Shown one piece after another: positions 45,603 to 54,503 of a stretch of 64,000 bases of DNA. The notes under the pieces are model-generated. The model saw only the letters and a program-made list of their open reading frames with translations, did not search any database and was not told where the DNA came from. Each line of letters starts with the position of its first letter. Position 1 is the stretch's first letter. The DNA is from an uncultured Clostridia bacterium (GTDB lineage Bacteria; Bacillota; Clostridia; Oscillospirales; Ruminococcaceae). A program made the position numbers and the translations under genes. Location: positions 122,650 to 186,649 of the forward strand of contig CALZUA010000002.1 in assembly GCA_945829235.1 (NCBI GenBank), written 5' to 3'.

Positions 45603-46528
45603 AGTTGTTTATTGAAGCACCTTTTTCTGCGGAAAACCGTGAGTTTCTGCTTAACTCGATAAGCGGCTGTGAGCTTTGTGAAAACGCTTCCGAAGCCGAG
45701 ATTTTTGTCGGGGATTTGCCGAAAAATGTGAATTTCCCCAAGCTGAAATTCTTGCAGATTTGCTTTGCGGGCGCGGAAAAATACTGCCGAGAAAAAACCG
45801 TTTCGGACGGCGTTGTTATCGCAAATGTAACGGGTGCGTTCGGTGACGTTATCTCGGAGTATATTCTCGGCGCGGTGCTTGCGGTGTATCGGAAATTTTT
45901 CGGCTACAAAAGTCTGCAAGACGAGAAAAGCTGGCTGGATTTGGGTTCGGAACGCACGATTTTCGGCGAGAACGCGCTGATTTTAGGCTGCGGAAATATC
46001 GGTTCTCTCACGGCAAAAAAGCTCGGTGCTTTCGGGGCGCGGGTTGTCGGTATACGAAAAAATTCACGTCCAACCGAATTTTTTGACGAGGTTTACGGGA
46101 TTGAGATGCTTGAAGAACAGCTTCCCAAAGCGGATTTGGTGGTCTGCTGTTTGCCCGATACCCCGCTCACGGTTGGACTTTTCGACAAGGAAAAAATCGC
46201 GCTTATGAAGCAAAACGCGCTGTTCGTAAACATTGGGCGCGGCTCGCTGGTTGACGAAAAAGCGCTTGCTGATGCTCTAGGAGAAAAGCGGATTTTCGGG
46301 GCAATCCTCGATGTTTTCCGAGAAGAACCACTCCCGAAAAGCTCCCCGCTTTGGAGCTTGCCGAACGTTTTCATAACGCCGCACATCTCGGGGAAATCCT
46401 TCAACCACTCCCCTGTTATCGAGCGAAAAATCGCCGAAATCTGCGCGGAAAATATCAACCGTTTCATTGACGGTAAACAGCCGAAAAATCTTATCCGAAA
46501 AGAAATCGGCTACGCTGAAAACTGCTAA
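45599..46528 (+). CDS. D-isomer-specific 2-hydroxyacid dehydrogenase
   Basis: 309 aa NAD(P)-dependent enzyme. Rossmann motif LILGCGNIGSLTAKKLG (near 122), catalytic Arg in NIGRGSLVDE (near 215), Glu in DVFREEP (near 240) and His in ITPHISG (near 262). The substrate is unknown. Its four-base overlap with the amino acid permease gene suggests a role in metabolism of the imported compound or its keto acid, which is inference from context. A terminator follows. Confidence 0.9.
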   Translation: MKLFIEAPFSAENREFLLNSISGCELCENASEAEIFVGDLPKNVNFPKLKFLQICFAGAEKYCREKTVSDGVVIANVTGAFGDVISEYILGAVLAVYRKFFGYKSLQDEKSWLDLGSERTIFGENALILGCGNIGSLTAKKLGAFGARVVGIRKNSRPTEFFDEVYGIEMLEEQLPKADLVVCCLPDTPLTVGLFDKEKIALMKQNALFVNIGRGSLVDEKALADALGEKRIFGAILDVFREEPLPKSSPLWSLPNVFITPHISGKSFNHSPVIERKIAEICAENINRFIDGKQPKNLIRKEIGYAENC

Positions 46529-46543
46529 TTAAAAGATTCCGCC

Positions 46544-46586
46544 AAAGCCCGAAATGACCGTTTAATCGGTTGTTTCGGGCTTTTTT
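46544..46586 (+). terminator. Intrinsic terminator of the amino acid ABC operon
   Basis: Long hairpin: AAAGCCCGAAA/TTTCGGGCTTT outer stem (11 bp) with an inner ACCG/CGGT stem, followed by six T. It separates convergent operons. Confidence 0.9.
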
Positions 46587-46689
46587 GCGTCAGGCGAGAT
46601 TTGCCTTGGAGAAAGCTTCTGCCCTATTCGGCTTGATGAACGGTCACTTTGTTGTATCGGTTTTCTTCGCATCAAGAGCCGCTTTCAAA

Positions 46690-48714
46690 TCAACGCTCTG
46701 TTCTTGCTCCGCTATAACTCAAATCCACCGTCTTACACGAAAAATCCGTATTTCGCACGACTAATATACCATTATCGGTTATTGCAAATCGGCTGAACAA
46801 AGCATCATATACCGGCTCATCACTGCCAAGACGATAAATCGCATTGTCCTTGCTGTAAAAAATATCCGAGCCGTTTGAGCATAACTGAACGGCAGAAATA
46901 TCCGAGAGCTTATTTGTGAAAAAATCATCGGGAGATAGCTCATAGATACCGTTCTTATCCGAAAACAGAACTCTTGTTCCATCAAAGTAAAGTGTTCTCA
47001 CAAACTCGCCCGGCAATCGTGAAATTTCTCCCGTTTTCATATCGTACCGTTTTAACTGTAACAGGTTGTTTATATAAAATATGGTTTTTCCGTCACAGCA
47101 TAGTGCCAGATTATACGCGCCCTCGTCAATAATGCAAGCGCCGTCCTCCAGAACACAGTTGTTAAACACATAGTACATTGAGTTGTTTGCAGTGAAAAAG
47201 CCTGTTAAACAAAAGGACGAATTGGAATTATCTCTCTGCGGTGAGAGATTTATTCCCAAAAATCCCGATTCGTCGTTTTCCTTGGTCGTATAGTAAGGCA
47301 TATTCGTGTAGTTGGAAGCGGATATGCTGTTCACCGAAAAACTTTGCAGATAAAGCAGATTATCACCTATGTTATAAAGCGAAGTAATTCTGTCATTATT
47401 CTTGACAAGCTCGTGGATTACCGATAATTCATCATCACTGTTTTTGAAATGCCGCGTAATACTATTCGTATCGTTAGTGTAGAAGCTGTCCTTATCTTCA
47501 ACAAAAAATGCGTTCTCGGAAAGATTATACTTAATGACATTCTTTCTTTCAAACCGATTTGAACAGCCCGACATCAGAACGCATACAGAAATCACAGATA
47601 CCACCGACATCAAGCGGAGCTTTTTCCTTGTTCCGCCCAAGTAATAATTATTCGCTATAACGCCTGCCGCACAGATAAACAAAACTGTCAGGATAATCAA
47701 AACAAACAAATGAGCAAGCGGTATTTCGGAAAACAGCTTTATCTGTTCTCCGTTATCATTCTCCGAAATCACATCTCCGCGTAAATATCCGACAGCGCGT
47801 AAAAATCCCGTTGGAAGATAATACGCGGGAGTTGCGGGGGTAAAAGCAAACTGCTGAAGAACGCAAAACGCACTCGGAATAAACACCGTAAACAGTGCCT
47901 TGCGAAGTGTTACCGAAAGCAGAATTACAAGAGCCGCAACAAAAAAATATCCGACTGTTCGCAATAAAGATATTATTAAAAATCCTTGTAAAATCGAAAT
48001 ATCGTAGGGGCAATTCTGATAGAACTCTATGGATTGAATAGGATAAGACAACTCGGTGAAACTCCCCTGCGAAATCAATGTTAAAAGCTCTGCTGCCATT
48101 CTCGCCGCTTGACAGGACAGAACAAACACAATCAGCGCGGTTGTTTTTCCAAAAAGCGTTTTGTTTCTACCGTTTTCGCATATTCTGATAAATGTGATAA
48201 CATTTGATGTTTCCTCGTTCAAGAACAGCAAAGCCGTCAGGAAAATCACTGCCGCAAGGAGCGGAATATCGGGAAAATCCTGTCCTAAAGCCGAATAATC
48301 GCTAACCGTCAAATAACGTGTGGTGGGAGATTTTTCCGCGTAATAGTATTGCTCCATAACAAGGTCAAGAGCTTCTTTACGGTCGGTTATTTCGCGCACT
48401 CTTTCATACTCCGACAGAAATTCGCTCTCGCTGTCATACTCACCGTTCAGAAGCTTCTTCTCGATACTGCTTTTAATATTCAGCGCGTCAACGATATTCT
48501 CTTGTTCTGCAAGAATAGCAGACTTTTTATCCTCGGTAAGTTTCCCCGAAAATTCCTCCATATAACTGAAAAAAATCTGTTCATTTTTGCTTGTGGTAAA
48601 ATCTCGCTTTTGGTATGAAAAATTCAGAATGACAATTTCCACAGCGATTATCACACCGGTCAAAATCAAGCCGAAATGCTTTATGTACAACTTTTTTAGT
48701 TCTTCCTTAAACAT
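46690..48714 (-). CDS. ABC-2 type permease fused to a lipoprotein-like repeat domain
   Basis: 674 aa. Residues 1-362: an exporter permease with TM1 (about 14-34), a long outer loop (35-148) and a group of helices (about 150-355). Residues 363-384 read like a complete lipoprotein signal, RKKLRLMSVVSV then CVLMSGC (Cys 384). Residues 385-674 look like a beta-propeller of DUF5050 type (repeats such as DGKTIFYINNLLQLKRYD, GTRVLFSDKNGIYEL, GSDIFYSKDNAIYRL). It is probably one polypeptide with the repeat domain outside, but an internal start at 47610 could give a separate lipoprotein. AAGGAG precedes 48714. Last gene of the second ECF operon. Confidence 0.65.
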   Translation of the reverse strand: MFKEELKKLYIKHFGLILTGVIIAVEIVILNFSYQKRDFTTSKNEQIFFSYMEEFSGKLTEDKKSAILAEQENIVDALNIKSSIEKKLLNGEYDSESEFLSEYERVREITDRKEALDLVMEQYYYAEKSPTTRYLTVSDYSALGQDFPDIPLLAAVIFLTALLFLNEETSNVITFIRICENGRNKTLFGKTTALIVFVLSCQAARMAAELLTLISQGSFTELSYPIQSIEFYQNCPYDISILQGFLIISLLRTVGYFFVAALVILLSVTLRKALFTVFIPSAFCVLQQFAFTPATPAYYLPTGFLRAVGYLRGDVISENDNGEQIKLFSEIPLAHLFVLIILTVLFICAAGVIANNYYLGGTRKKLRLMSVVSVISVCVLMSGCSNRFERKNVIKYNLSENAFFVEDKDSFYTNDTNSITRHFKNSDDELSVIHELVKNNDRITSLYNIGDNLLYLQSFSVNSISASNYTNMPYYTTKENDESGFLGINLSPQRDNSNSSFCLTGFFTANNSMYYVFNNCVLEDGACIIDEGAYNLALCCDGKTIFYINNLLQLKRYDMKTGEISRLPGEFVRTLYFDGTRVLFSDKNGIYELSPDDFFTNKLSDISAVQLCSNGSDIFYSKDNAIYRLGSDEPVYDALFSRFAITDNGILVVRNTDFSCKTVDLSYSGARTER

Positions 48715-48718
48715 AAAA

Positions 48719-49876
48719 TCATCTCCTTGATTTTTGCCCGATAAATGTATTTGCCGCACATAATACGGCACATTCAACCACCGAGAGTATTATTGCCGCC
48801 CACAACGTAAGTACGGGTTGCCCGAAGATATTCACAACAGAAAATTCTTCAGCCAATTCCGTTGGTACGATAATGTTAAACGGATTAAGTATGCTTTTTG
48901 AAACTGCCGTGAGGATTATCAGAACAAGTGCGAACCCAAAGCTCAAAACAATAGATATAATGGTGTTTGGGGAGATTTTTGAGGCAAAAAGTATCGTCAG
49001 AGCAACAACGAAAAGCGCAAAAAATTTCACCGCTATCCACAGCAAAATTGTTTCTGAAAAGCTGAACGAAAAAGGAGTATTCTGAAACATTTTCGCAGAA
49101 TACAGCGGCATATCAAGTCCGTCAACACCAAGTGTGATGTTTGCAGCAGCAAGGTCAGCCGCGGTAAAATATACGCTCAAAAACAAGCAATACACAGCCG
49201 CAGACGCAATTTTCGCAAGCGTTGTTGATTTTGATTTTCCGGAAGAACCGATGATTTGGAGCATACCGCTTTCACGCTCGTTTGTAAAGCTGTTTGCCAA
49301 TCCTAAAATCAGCATTATTATACATAGCAGGGAAGAAAAATCGTGATTAAAGAAAAGGTTCGTCCAATGGGTTGCTCTGTATTCGGGGATTTGACGGTTT
49401 TGATACATTTTGTAAGCCATAGCGTATTTCTCGGCTTCGTAGTCATTTCCAACGCTTTTGTAGAAATGAAAACATTCTGCGGCGTTGGCGGCGATTTTGT
49501 CGGAAATATTCGGATAAGTTGCACAGTAAGATATTTCGGGAGCAATATCAACATTATAGAGGTTGAAATCTCCGAAAATATAACCCGTGTAATACAGGTC
49601 GGGACGGTATTCCGAACTGAAAACCATATCCGAAACCTCATTGTTAAGCCAATTTGCGCGCTCTCTGAACGGAGCGATTTTTTCCTCCGAAATTTCGCCG
49701 CAAACCGTGTTGTAGAGCGCAAAATATGCTTCGCCGCGTTTGCCGTAGGTCTTGTTATAATATGTGCCGCAAGTGCCGTCGGCTTGTATGAAATTGAGAA
49801 CAGTCAGAATTACAAGTATAATAAGTGTTGAAATTTTAAACCAGCTTTTCCGCATTTCATAGTAAACAATCTTCAT
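48719..49876 (-). CDS. ABC-2 type exporter permease
   Basis: 385 aa. TM1 near residues 13-32, a 140-residue outer loop, then five to six helices from about 170. LGLANSFTNERESGMLQIIGSSGKSK (about 190-215) is the cytoplasmic coupling loop typical of ABC-2 permeases (the E-R-E-x-G pattern). It overlaps the ATPase stop (GTGATG) and is four bases ahead of the fused permease. Its substrate is unknown; relatives export peptides or confer antibiotic-peptide immunity. Confidence 0.8.
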   Translation of the reverse strand: MKIVYYEMRKSWFKISTLIILVILTVLNFIQADGTCGTYYNKTYGKRGEAYFALYNTVCGEISEEKIAPFRERANWLNNEVSDMVFSSEYRPDLYYTGYIFGDFNLYNVDIAPEISYCATYPNISDKIAANAAECFHFYKSVGNDYEAEKYAMAYKMYQNRQIPEYRATHWTNLFFNHDFSSLLCIIMLILGLANSFTNERESGMLQIIGSSGKSKSTTLAKIASAAVYCLFLSVYFTAADLAAANITLGVDGLDMPLYSAKMFQNTPFSFSFSETILLWIAVKFFALFVVALTILFASKISPNTIISIVLSFGFALVLIILTAVSKSILNPFNIIVPTELAEEFSVVNIFGQPVLTLWAAIILSVVECAVLCAANTFIGQKSRR

Positions 49877-50727
49877 CACAATTCTCCAAAGCTATAAAGG
49901 CAAACGTCCTCTAAATCGGGAGCAATATTCTTCGCATTTGCGGAGGGTTTATCATCGCAAACTGCGCGAATTTTGCATTGCTCACCCATTGAAACAACAT
50001 TTGAAACGCGCAGTTTGCTCATTATTTCAAGCACATCGTGACTGTCGCAGACGAACTCCCAGACTTTGCCGTCAATCTTTTCCGTAATTTCCCGCTGTGT
50101 GCCAAAATCCACCATAACACCATCGTTCAGCAGAATAATTTCGTTTGCTATGTACTCAATATCCGAAACAATGTGAGTTGCAAGAATGACAATTCTGTCA
50201 CTGCCGAGCGAGGAAATTATATTGCGGAAACGCACACGCTCTTTCGGGTCAAGTCCTGCTGTCGGCTCGTCAAAAATCAGTACACTCGGCTCTCCGATGA
50301 GTGCTTGTGCAATACCCAATCGTTGTTTCATACCGCCCGAAAACGTTCCAATGCGCTTTTTTCCCACATCTCCCAAATTCACCAATTCAAGTAAATCGGA
50401 AATATATTTTGACGTGTTTTCGGGTTTATAATTCTTTAACGCGAGCATATATCGCAAAAATTCGGGCGCGGAATAATTCTTGTAATAGCTTTGATATTGC
50501 GGCAGATAGCCAAGCTTGTTGTGGAGCTTGTTTCCGTCCTCGTCTGTGAATAAAACGCTCCCGCAGTCAGCTTTTACAAGTCCCGTGATAGTGCCGATAA
50601 GCGTGGATTTTCCCGCACCGTTCGGACCGAGCAAGCCGTAAACTCCGGCTTTGAAATCGAGTGAAAAATTGCTTAACGCCCGCTTTTTACCATAGGTTTT
50701 GGTGACATTTCTGATTGACAGTTCCAT
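49876..50727 (-). CDS. ABC transporter ATP-binding protein (ABC-2 exporter type)
   Basis: 283 aa. Walker A LLGPNGAGKSTLIGTI (near 33), signature FSGGMKQRLGIAQALIG (near 130), Walker B LIFDEPTAGLDPKER, H-loop ILATHIVSD. The sequence style resembles CcmA/BcrA/LanF exporters. Its ATG overlaps the lipoprotein stop and its own stop overlaps the next permease, so ATPase and permease are coupled. Confidence 0.93.
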   Translation of the reverse strand: MELSIRNVTKTYGKKRALSNFSLDFKAGVYGLLGPNGAGKSTLIGTITGLVKADCGSVLFTDEDGNKLHNKLGYLPQYQSYYKNYSAPEFLRYMLALKNYKPENTSKYISDLLELVNLGDVGKKRIGTFSGGMKQRLGIAQALIGEPSVLIFDEPTAGLDPKERVRFRNIISSLGSDRIVILATHIVSDIEYIANEIILLNDGVMVDFGTQREITEKIDGKVWEFVCDSHDVLEIMSKLRVSNVVSMGEQCKIRAVCDDKPSANAKNIAPDLEDVCLYSFGEL

Positions 50728-52685
50728 TAGTCAAGCTCCCAACACTTCATTGTTTTTCCGTTGCTTTCAATTACATCAGCGTAAAGCATACTGTCTGTAT
50801 GGACGATGTTTTCGGCACTGTTGCCTGTGCCAACAGAAATTTCGCGAATTTTAGCGCCGTTCTTGTATTGCTTGATAACTCCGTAATTGTCGCCAATAAC
50901 GGTAAAGAACTCATTCTCTCCCGTCAAAAACACATCTTGACTTTCAAGAATATTTTCGGTTGTAAAATTCTGAAAAGAGCCGTTTGTGTACATTACAAAA
51001 TTACCGCTCGGCATAACTCCGTTTACAACATCAGTATGCCTATCTCCCCAAACAGCCGTTTTACCGCAGACCTGCGAATAATTTATTCCGTCTTTCCTGT
51101 ATATCTCATAATTACCCGAAAAATCGCAAACTCCGTAAAAATCAGCGTCCTTATTGTTGATTTCAGCCTGCGCGTTAAATGCGACAAACCCATCGCCGAG
51201 CTTTATATCAACAAAATACTCAGCCCCTTGGGAAGCGCTTGATAACGAAAATAAAGTTCTATGATTTTCCCAATTCCAATCGCAGGAACATATCTCGTTA
51301 TCATTTCTGACGTAAACAATTCTGTCCTCGTTAAAGTCGATTTTTCCGTAACTACCGGTTATGTCAAGCGATTTAACCACATTCAAATCCTTATCAAGAA
51401 GCATGATTTTCATAGCATTTGTGCCGGTGGAAAATGTATCACCGCTGTACTTAACAACAGAAATTTTATCCCCGTGCATTCTTGCACCGCTGACATCTGC
51501 AAGTGTCTTCACCATATCGCCGCTTGAATTAACCATGCATAATGCGGGATAAACGGCACTCCCGCGTTTGGTTTCGGCATAAAGATTATCTCCTATCGCA
51601 AACATAGGCTTAAGGTCTGTGTTGCTTACAACATCACCTCCGTCACTGATGTTTTCTGCACTTTCGGCGGGTGTGCTTGTGCTGTAAGAGCCGCTTGATT
51701 TATCACCTATCACCATTTTGGAAGTGCTTTTCATAGCCACTTCTCCCTCGGTAAGCGGTGCGGCAATACAATAAACAAAATCCCCCACCTTGATATTTTC
51801 AAGAGTAATTTCGGTTTTGGAAATTTTCCCGCCCTCCATTGTGACATCAATAAAATCGTAAATACCGTTTATCTTAACAGGCTTATGATTGACAAAAACC
51901 GTTACGCGATAAGGTTGAACATTCGGCATTGTGCTATAAGCGCAGAGTGTTGACGTAAGACAGTTTTCGCCGCTTTTCAGTGTGAATGTTTTTTCCAATC
52001 TCTTAAATTGCTGTAAATCACATTCAACCGTATATCCCGACTCGTACTCATCGAGTCCGTATTCTTCCTTTTCCTCATTTGTAAGAACACGATTTTCCGC
52101 TTTTAGCACCTTGTATTCATCGGTTGCGGCAATGCCTGTAATTTCATCGGAGAGTTTCTTGGACTTGTTGCGGAGTATCCTGTGATAGTTTCCAAAAGTT
52201 GGAGTTTCAAGCGGGGGAACAAAGTCGGGAGCAAGTATCGTTGATACGGAAATGATATGCTCTGACATATCATTGTCAATAATAGGGTCAACAGTCAGCT
52301 CGTGCGCTTTCTCCGAGTTTTCTTCGATATCAAAACTGCTTATATAGGAGTATTCCGGTGAGTTTTCCGAGCAATATTTCTGCGGAATACCGTCAATAAA
52401 AACCATAAATCCAACTCTTGTTGGAGTGTCGCCGCCCATCAGCGTAGGAGAAAGAACCAATTCTCCGCTCCCATAATCTATATCCTTTGTTCCAAAATTG
52501 AATCCATAGCTTGTTGCAGGCGGTATTTCGTGAGATGAGTCTGTCGGCTGTTTCATCGGGTCGGAAATTTCCGAGCTAATGTTTGATGTTGTTATGCTCG
52601 GAATGCTGTCCGGTTCGGCTTTTGAGCAACCCGAAACAAGAATCGCGGTACTTAAAAGTACTACCGATATTCTTTTGAATTTCAT
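50727..52685 (-). CDS. Lipoprotein with a C-terminal propeller-like repeat domain
   Basis: 652 aa. Lipoprotein signal with LVSGC (Cys near 20), a Ser/Thr/Pro linker, then an N-terminal globular part (about 60-315) and, after a second Ser-rich linker, a C-terminal part (about 345-650) with repeated hydrophobic strands of the type IGDNLYAETKRGS, NEDRIVYVRNDNEICSCD, DGFVAFNAQ, suggesting a beta-propeller. It resembles the outer domain of the permease fusion in the same operon. It may be a sensor or substrate receptor. The start at 52685 is chosen by the signal peptide; the ribosome site is weak. Confidence 0.6.
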   Translation of the reverse strand: MKFKRISVVLLSTAILVSGCSKAEPDSIPSITTSNISSEISDPMKQPTDSSHEIPPATSYGFNFGTKDIDYGSGELVLSPTLMGGDTPTRVGFMVFIDGIPQKYCSENSPEYSYISSFDIEENSEKAHELTVDPIIDNDMSEHIISVSTILAPDFVPPLETPTFGNYHRILRNKSKKLSDEITGIAATDEYKVLKAENRVLTNEEKEEYGLDEYESGYTVECDLQQFKRLEKTFTLKSGENCLTSTLCAYSTMPNVQPYRVTVFVNHKPVKINGIYDFIDVTMEGGKISKTEITLENIKVGDFVYCIAAPLTEGEVAMKSTSKMVIGDKSSGSYSTSTPAESAENISDGGDVVSNTDLKPMFAIGDNLYAETKRGSAVYPALCMVNSSGDMVKTLADVSGARMHGDKISVVKYSGDTFSTGTNAMKIMLLDKDLNVVKSLDITGSYGKIDFNEDRIVYVRNDNEICSCDWNWENHRTLFSLSSASQGAEYFVDIKLGDGFVAFNAQAEINNKDADFYGVCDFSGNYEIYRKDGINYSQVCGKTAVWGDRHTDVVNGVMPSGNFVMYTNGSFQNFTTENILESQDVFLTGENEFFTVIGDNYGVIKQYKNGAKIREISVGTGNSAENIVHTDSMLYADVIESNGKTMKCWELD

Positions 52686-52695
52686 TTTAATGATC

Positions 52696-53424
52696 TCACT
52701 CTCTGATATCTGTGCCATGTGTAAATGGTGTGATTGTCTTATCGCTGTAATCGACAGTAATATTGATTGTAGTAACCTGCATTAAATAATCGCTGTCCGA
52801 ATTATTATCATTTGTATCCGTGCGCTTGCTGAACAATGGATTTGTTTTAAATCCACTGCCGAAGCTTGGCAGACATAGCTCGTTCAGACAATTTTCTGTT
52901 ATTGCTGTCGAATACTCAACCAAAAAATTGACCTTGACAGTAAGTTCCTGCTTTAAGAGAACGGGATTGCCGTCAACTACCAGAAATATAGATTTTGCGC
53001 TTGTTATCTCCGCGTTTTCGCCAAATTTATCGCCTATTTCGTAACGCTTTATTTTTTTTGAATTATCCTCGTAACCATAAGCAGCATTTACGGAAATTTC
53101 CCCCGAGAAGTTATCGCTCAAATTGAGCTGATACTCGTCATTAACAGGGGATACTAATCCGCTTGAATTGGCGTTCAGACTAACCCCCGAGTTGTCCGAA
53201 CTGCTTTCAAGCCTTATCTTTCCACCGCCTAAAATCACCGCAAAAACTCCGAATATTGCCGCTGTGCAGGTAGCCACCGCTATAATATTCTTCCAAGCGG
53301 ATTTGCGATGAGCTTTTTTATTATCTCTTTGCTGATTACGGTATTTTTCCAAATCCTTGCCTGCGTTGTCGATAAATTTCTCGTCAATGCCGTTCCACAT
53401 TTGCCAAAAATCCTCGCTCCTCAA
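52696..53424 (-). CDS. Single-pass membrane protein, putative anti-sigma partner
   Basis: 242 aa. A cytoplasmic N-terminus of about 45 residues (EDFWQMWNGIDEKFIDNAG, then a basic stretch), one membrane helix (about 46-66, IIAVATCTAAIFGVFAVILGG) and a 175-residue outer domain. It overlaps the sigma-factor stop (TTGA), starts at TTG with AGAGGTG, and has the layout of a membrane anti-sigma factor. No zinc motif. Not closely similar to the 581-aa partner in the other module except for this layout. Confidence 0.6.
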   Translation of the reverse strand: MRSEDFWQMWNGIDEKFIDNAGKDLEKYRNQQRDNKKAHRKSAWKNIIAVATCTAAIFGVFAVILGGGKIRLESSSDNSGVSLNANSSGLVSPVNDEYQLNLSDNFSGEISVNAAYGYEDNSKKIKRYEIGDKFGENAEITSAKSIFLVVDGNPVLLKQELTVKVNFLVEYSTAITENCLNELCLPSFGSGFKTNPLFSKRTDTNDNNSDSDYLMQVTTINITVDYSDKTITPFTHGTDIRE

Positions 53425-53978
53425 CTCAGCACACCTCTTTTCCGCAAATAATCCAAAAGTTTCTTGCGCTCCCGCTTGATGATATTATAGACGTTTGCCT
53501 CGGTCAAGCCCGTTACAGCCGCAATCTCCGAAACCTCACAACAGTACCAATATCTCAAAACAAGCACCTTTCGTTTTCGTCCGGTCAAACGCTTTAGGAA
53601 ACCGCTTATTTCGGCAATGATTTCGTGTTGTTCTGCAACTGCTTCCACGGAATAATCCGAGGAAAATTCAGCCAGCTCGTCCATTATCAGTTTAATTTCA
53701 TTGCCGCCGCGCTTTTTGGCAGTATCGCTTTTTATCCTGTTAATCGCATTGTTTCTTGCGATTTTTCCCACATAAGTACGAAGGTTTTCGGGTTTGTTAG
53801 GAGGAATGGAATTCCAGACGTCCAACAATGTATCATTGATGCACTCTTCGGCGTCAAAGGTGTTTCCGATAACATTTTTGGCAATAATCTCGCAGTACCG
53901 CCCGTATTTTTGGGAAACTGCCGATATTGCTTCTTCATTCCGTTCAAAAAAGAGCTGTATGATTTTTTTGTCCTCCAC
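53421..53978 (-). CDS. ECF-type RNA polymerase sigma factor
   Basis: 185 aa. Sigma2 (LFFERNEEAISAVSQKYG, AEECINDTLLDVWNSIPP, KIARNNAINRIKSD) and sigma4 (CEVSEIAAVTGLTEANVYNIIKRERKKLL). Paralog of the factor at 19112. GTG start behind AGGGGG. First gene of the six-gene operon with the ABC exporter, so it probably controls that operon in response to a signal seen by the partner or lipoproteins; this is inference. Confidence 0.92.
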   Translation of the reverse strand: MEDKKIIQLFFERNEEAISAVSQKYGRYCEIIAKNVIGNTFDAEECINDTLLDVWNSIPPNKPENLRTYVGKIARNNAINRIKSDTAKKRGGNEIKLIMDELAEFSSDYSVEAVAEQHEIIAEISGFLKRLTGRKRKVLVLRYWYCCEVSEIAAVTGLTEANVYNIIKRERKKLLDYLRKRGVLS

Positions 53979-54077
53979 TTTTTCGCCCCCTTTTCCCCTC
54001 TATATAAAAAGACAAAATTTATTTCATGGTTCGGTCACAATTTATCAAATTTTTTTAAATTCTTTACATATATGTTA

Positions 54078-54106
54078 ATTGTAAATATAAAGTTTGAAAA
54101 AGTCAA
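54078..54106 (-). promoter_or_regulatory. Promoter of the second ECF operon
   Basis: TTGACT (54106-54101), 17 bases, TACAAT (54083-54078), about 100 bases before the sigma-factor start. Closer in, GAACC followed about 15 bases later by TTGTCT could be a second, ECF-type self-regulated promoter. Confidence 0.6.
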
Positions 54107-54196
54107 TAACATTTTCAGCAAATGTTAGAGTAGCTCATTGAGCAGTTGGTTTTTTACTTTGGAGATATTTTCGCTATTCACAAGCCTTTATGAAAC

Positions 54197-54330
54197 ACAC
54201 AAAAATAAAAGCGGAGAACTTTTACATTCTCCGCTTTGCGATATATTCGGTTGTATCAGATATCTGCGGCGGTTATCACACTGTCCGCTATCATCAGCCG
54301 TTCCCGCTTCTATAATACAACTTTAGCGGC
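54197..54330 (-). ncRNA. Candidate structured RNA between tandem terminators
   Basis: On the minus strand GTTGTAT (54321-54315) can pair with ATACAAC (54256-54250), enclosing GCGG/CCGC pairs, and is followed by the strong terminator at 54208-54237. No gene fits this segment. It could also be remnant sequence. Confidence 0.25.
54208..54237 (-). terminator. Intrinsic terminator, distal to aspS
   Basis: Eleven-base stem AAAGCGGAGAA/TTCTCCGCTTT with an eight-base loop, then TTTTATTTTTG on the minus strand. Confidence 0.85.
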
Positions 54331-54369
54331 ATTTTTAAGGATAACACGAATATCTCTCGTCAATCAAAA

Positions 54370-54400
54370 AAAGGACACCTTTCATAGAAAAGCGTCCTTT
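54370..54400 (-). terminator. Intrinsic terminator of aspS
   Basis: AAAGGAC/GTCCTTT outer stem with an inner CTTT/AAAG pairing, followed by a T-run on the minus strand, about 100 bases past the aspS stop. Confidence 0.75.
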
Positions 54401-54503
54401 AATCGTTGTTCGGGTATGGTCTGAAATTTTTGCGGCACTACAATTCCTTTTGTAATGCGGGTTTGCGTCTATATTCCTTGTTAAAATCGAGCGGGAATTT
54501 TGT

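Larger units (their letters stand above)
53979..54503. other. 525-base gene-free stretch between the second ECF operon and aspS
   Basis: It holds the ECF operon promoter (54078-54106), an AT-rich leader, two minus-strand terminators (54208-54237 and 54370-54400) and, between them, a potentially structured segment. Short reading frames here lack ribosome sites and protein-like composition. Confidence 0.7.

Noticed and set aside
46570-46764. 64-residue plus-strand frame after the dehydrogenase
   Set aside because: It starts inside the terminator and overlaps the end of the permease fusion on the other strand.
54138-54326. 62-residue plus-strand frame in the 54 kb gap
   Set aside because: No ribosome site, and it runs through a terminator hairpin.
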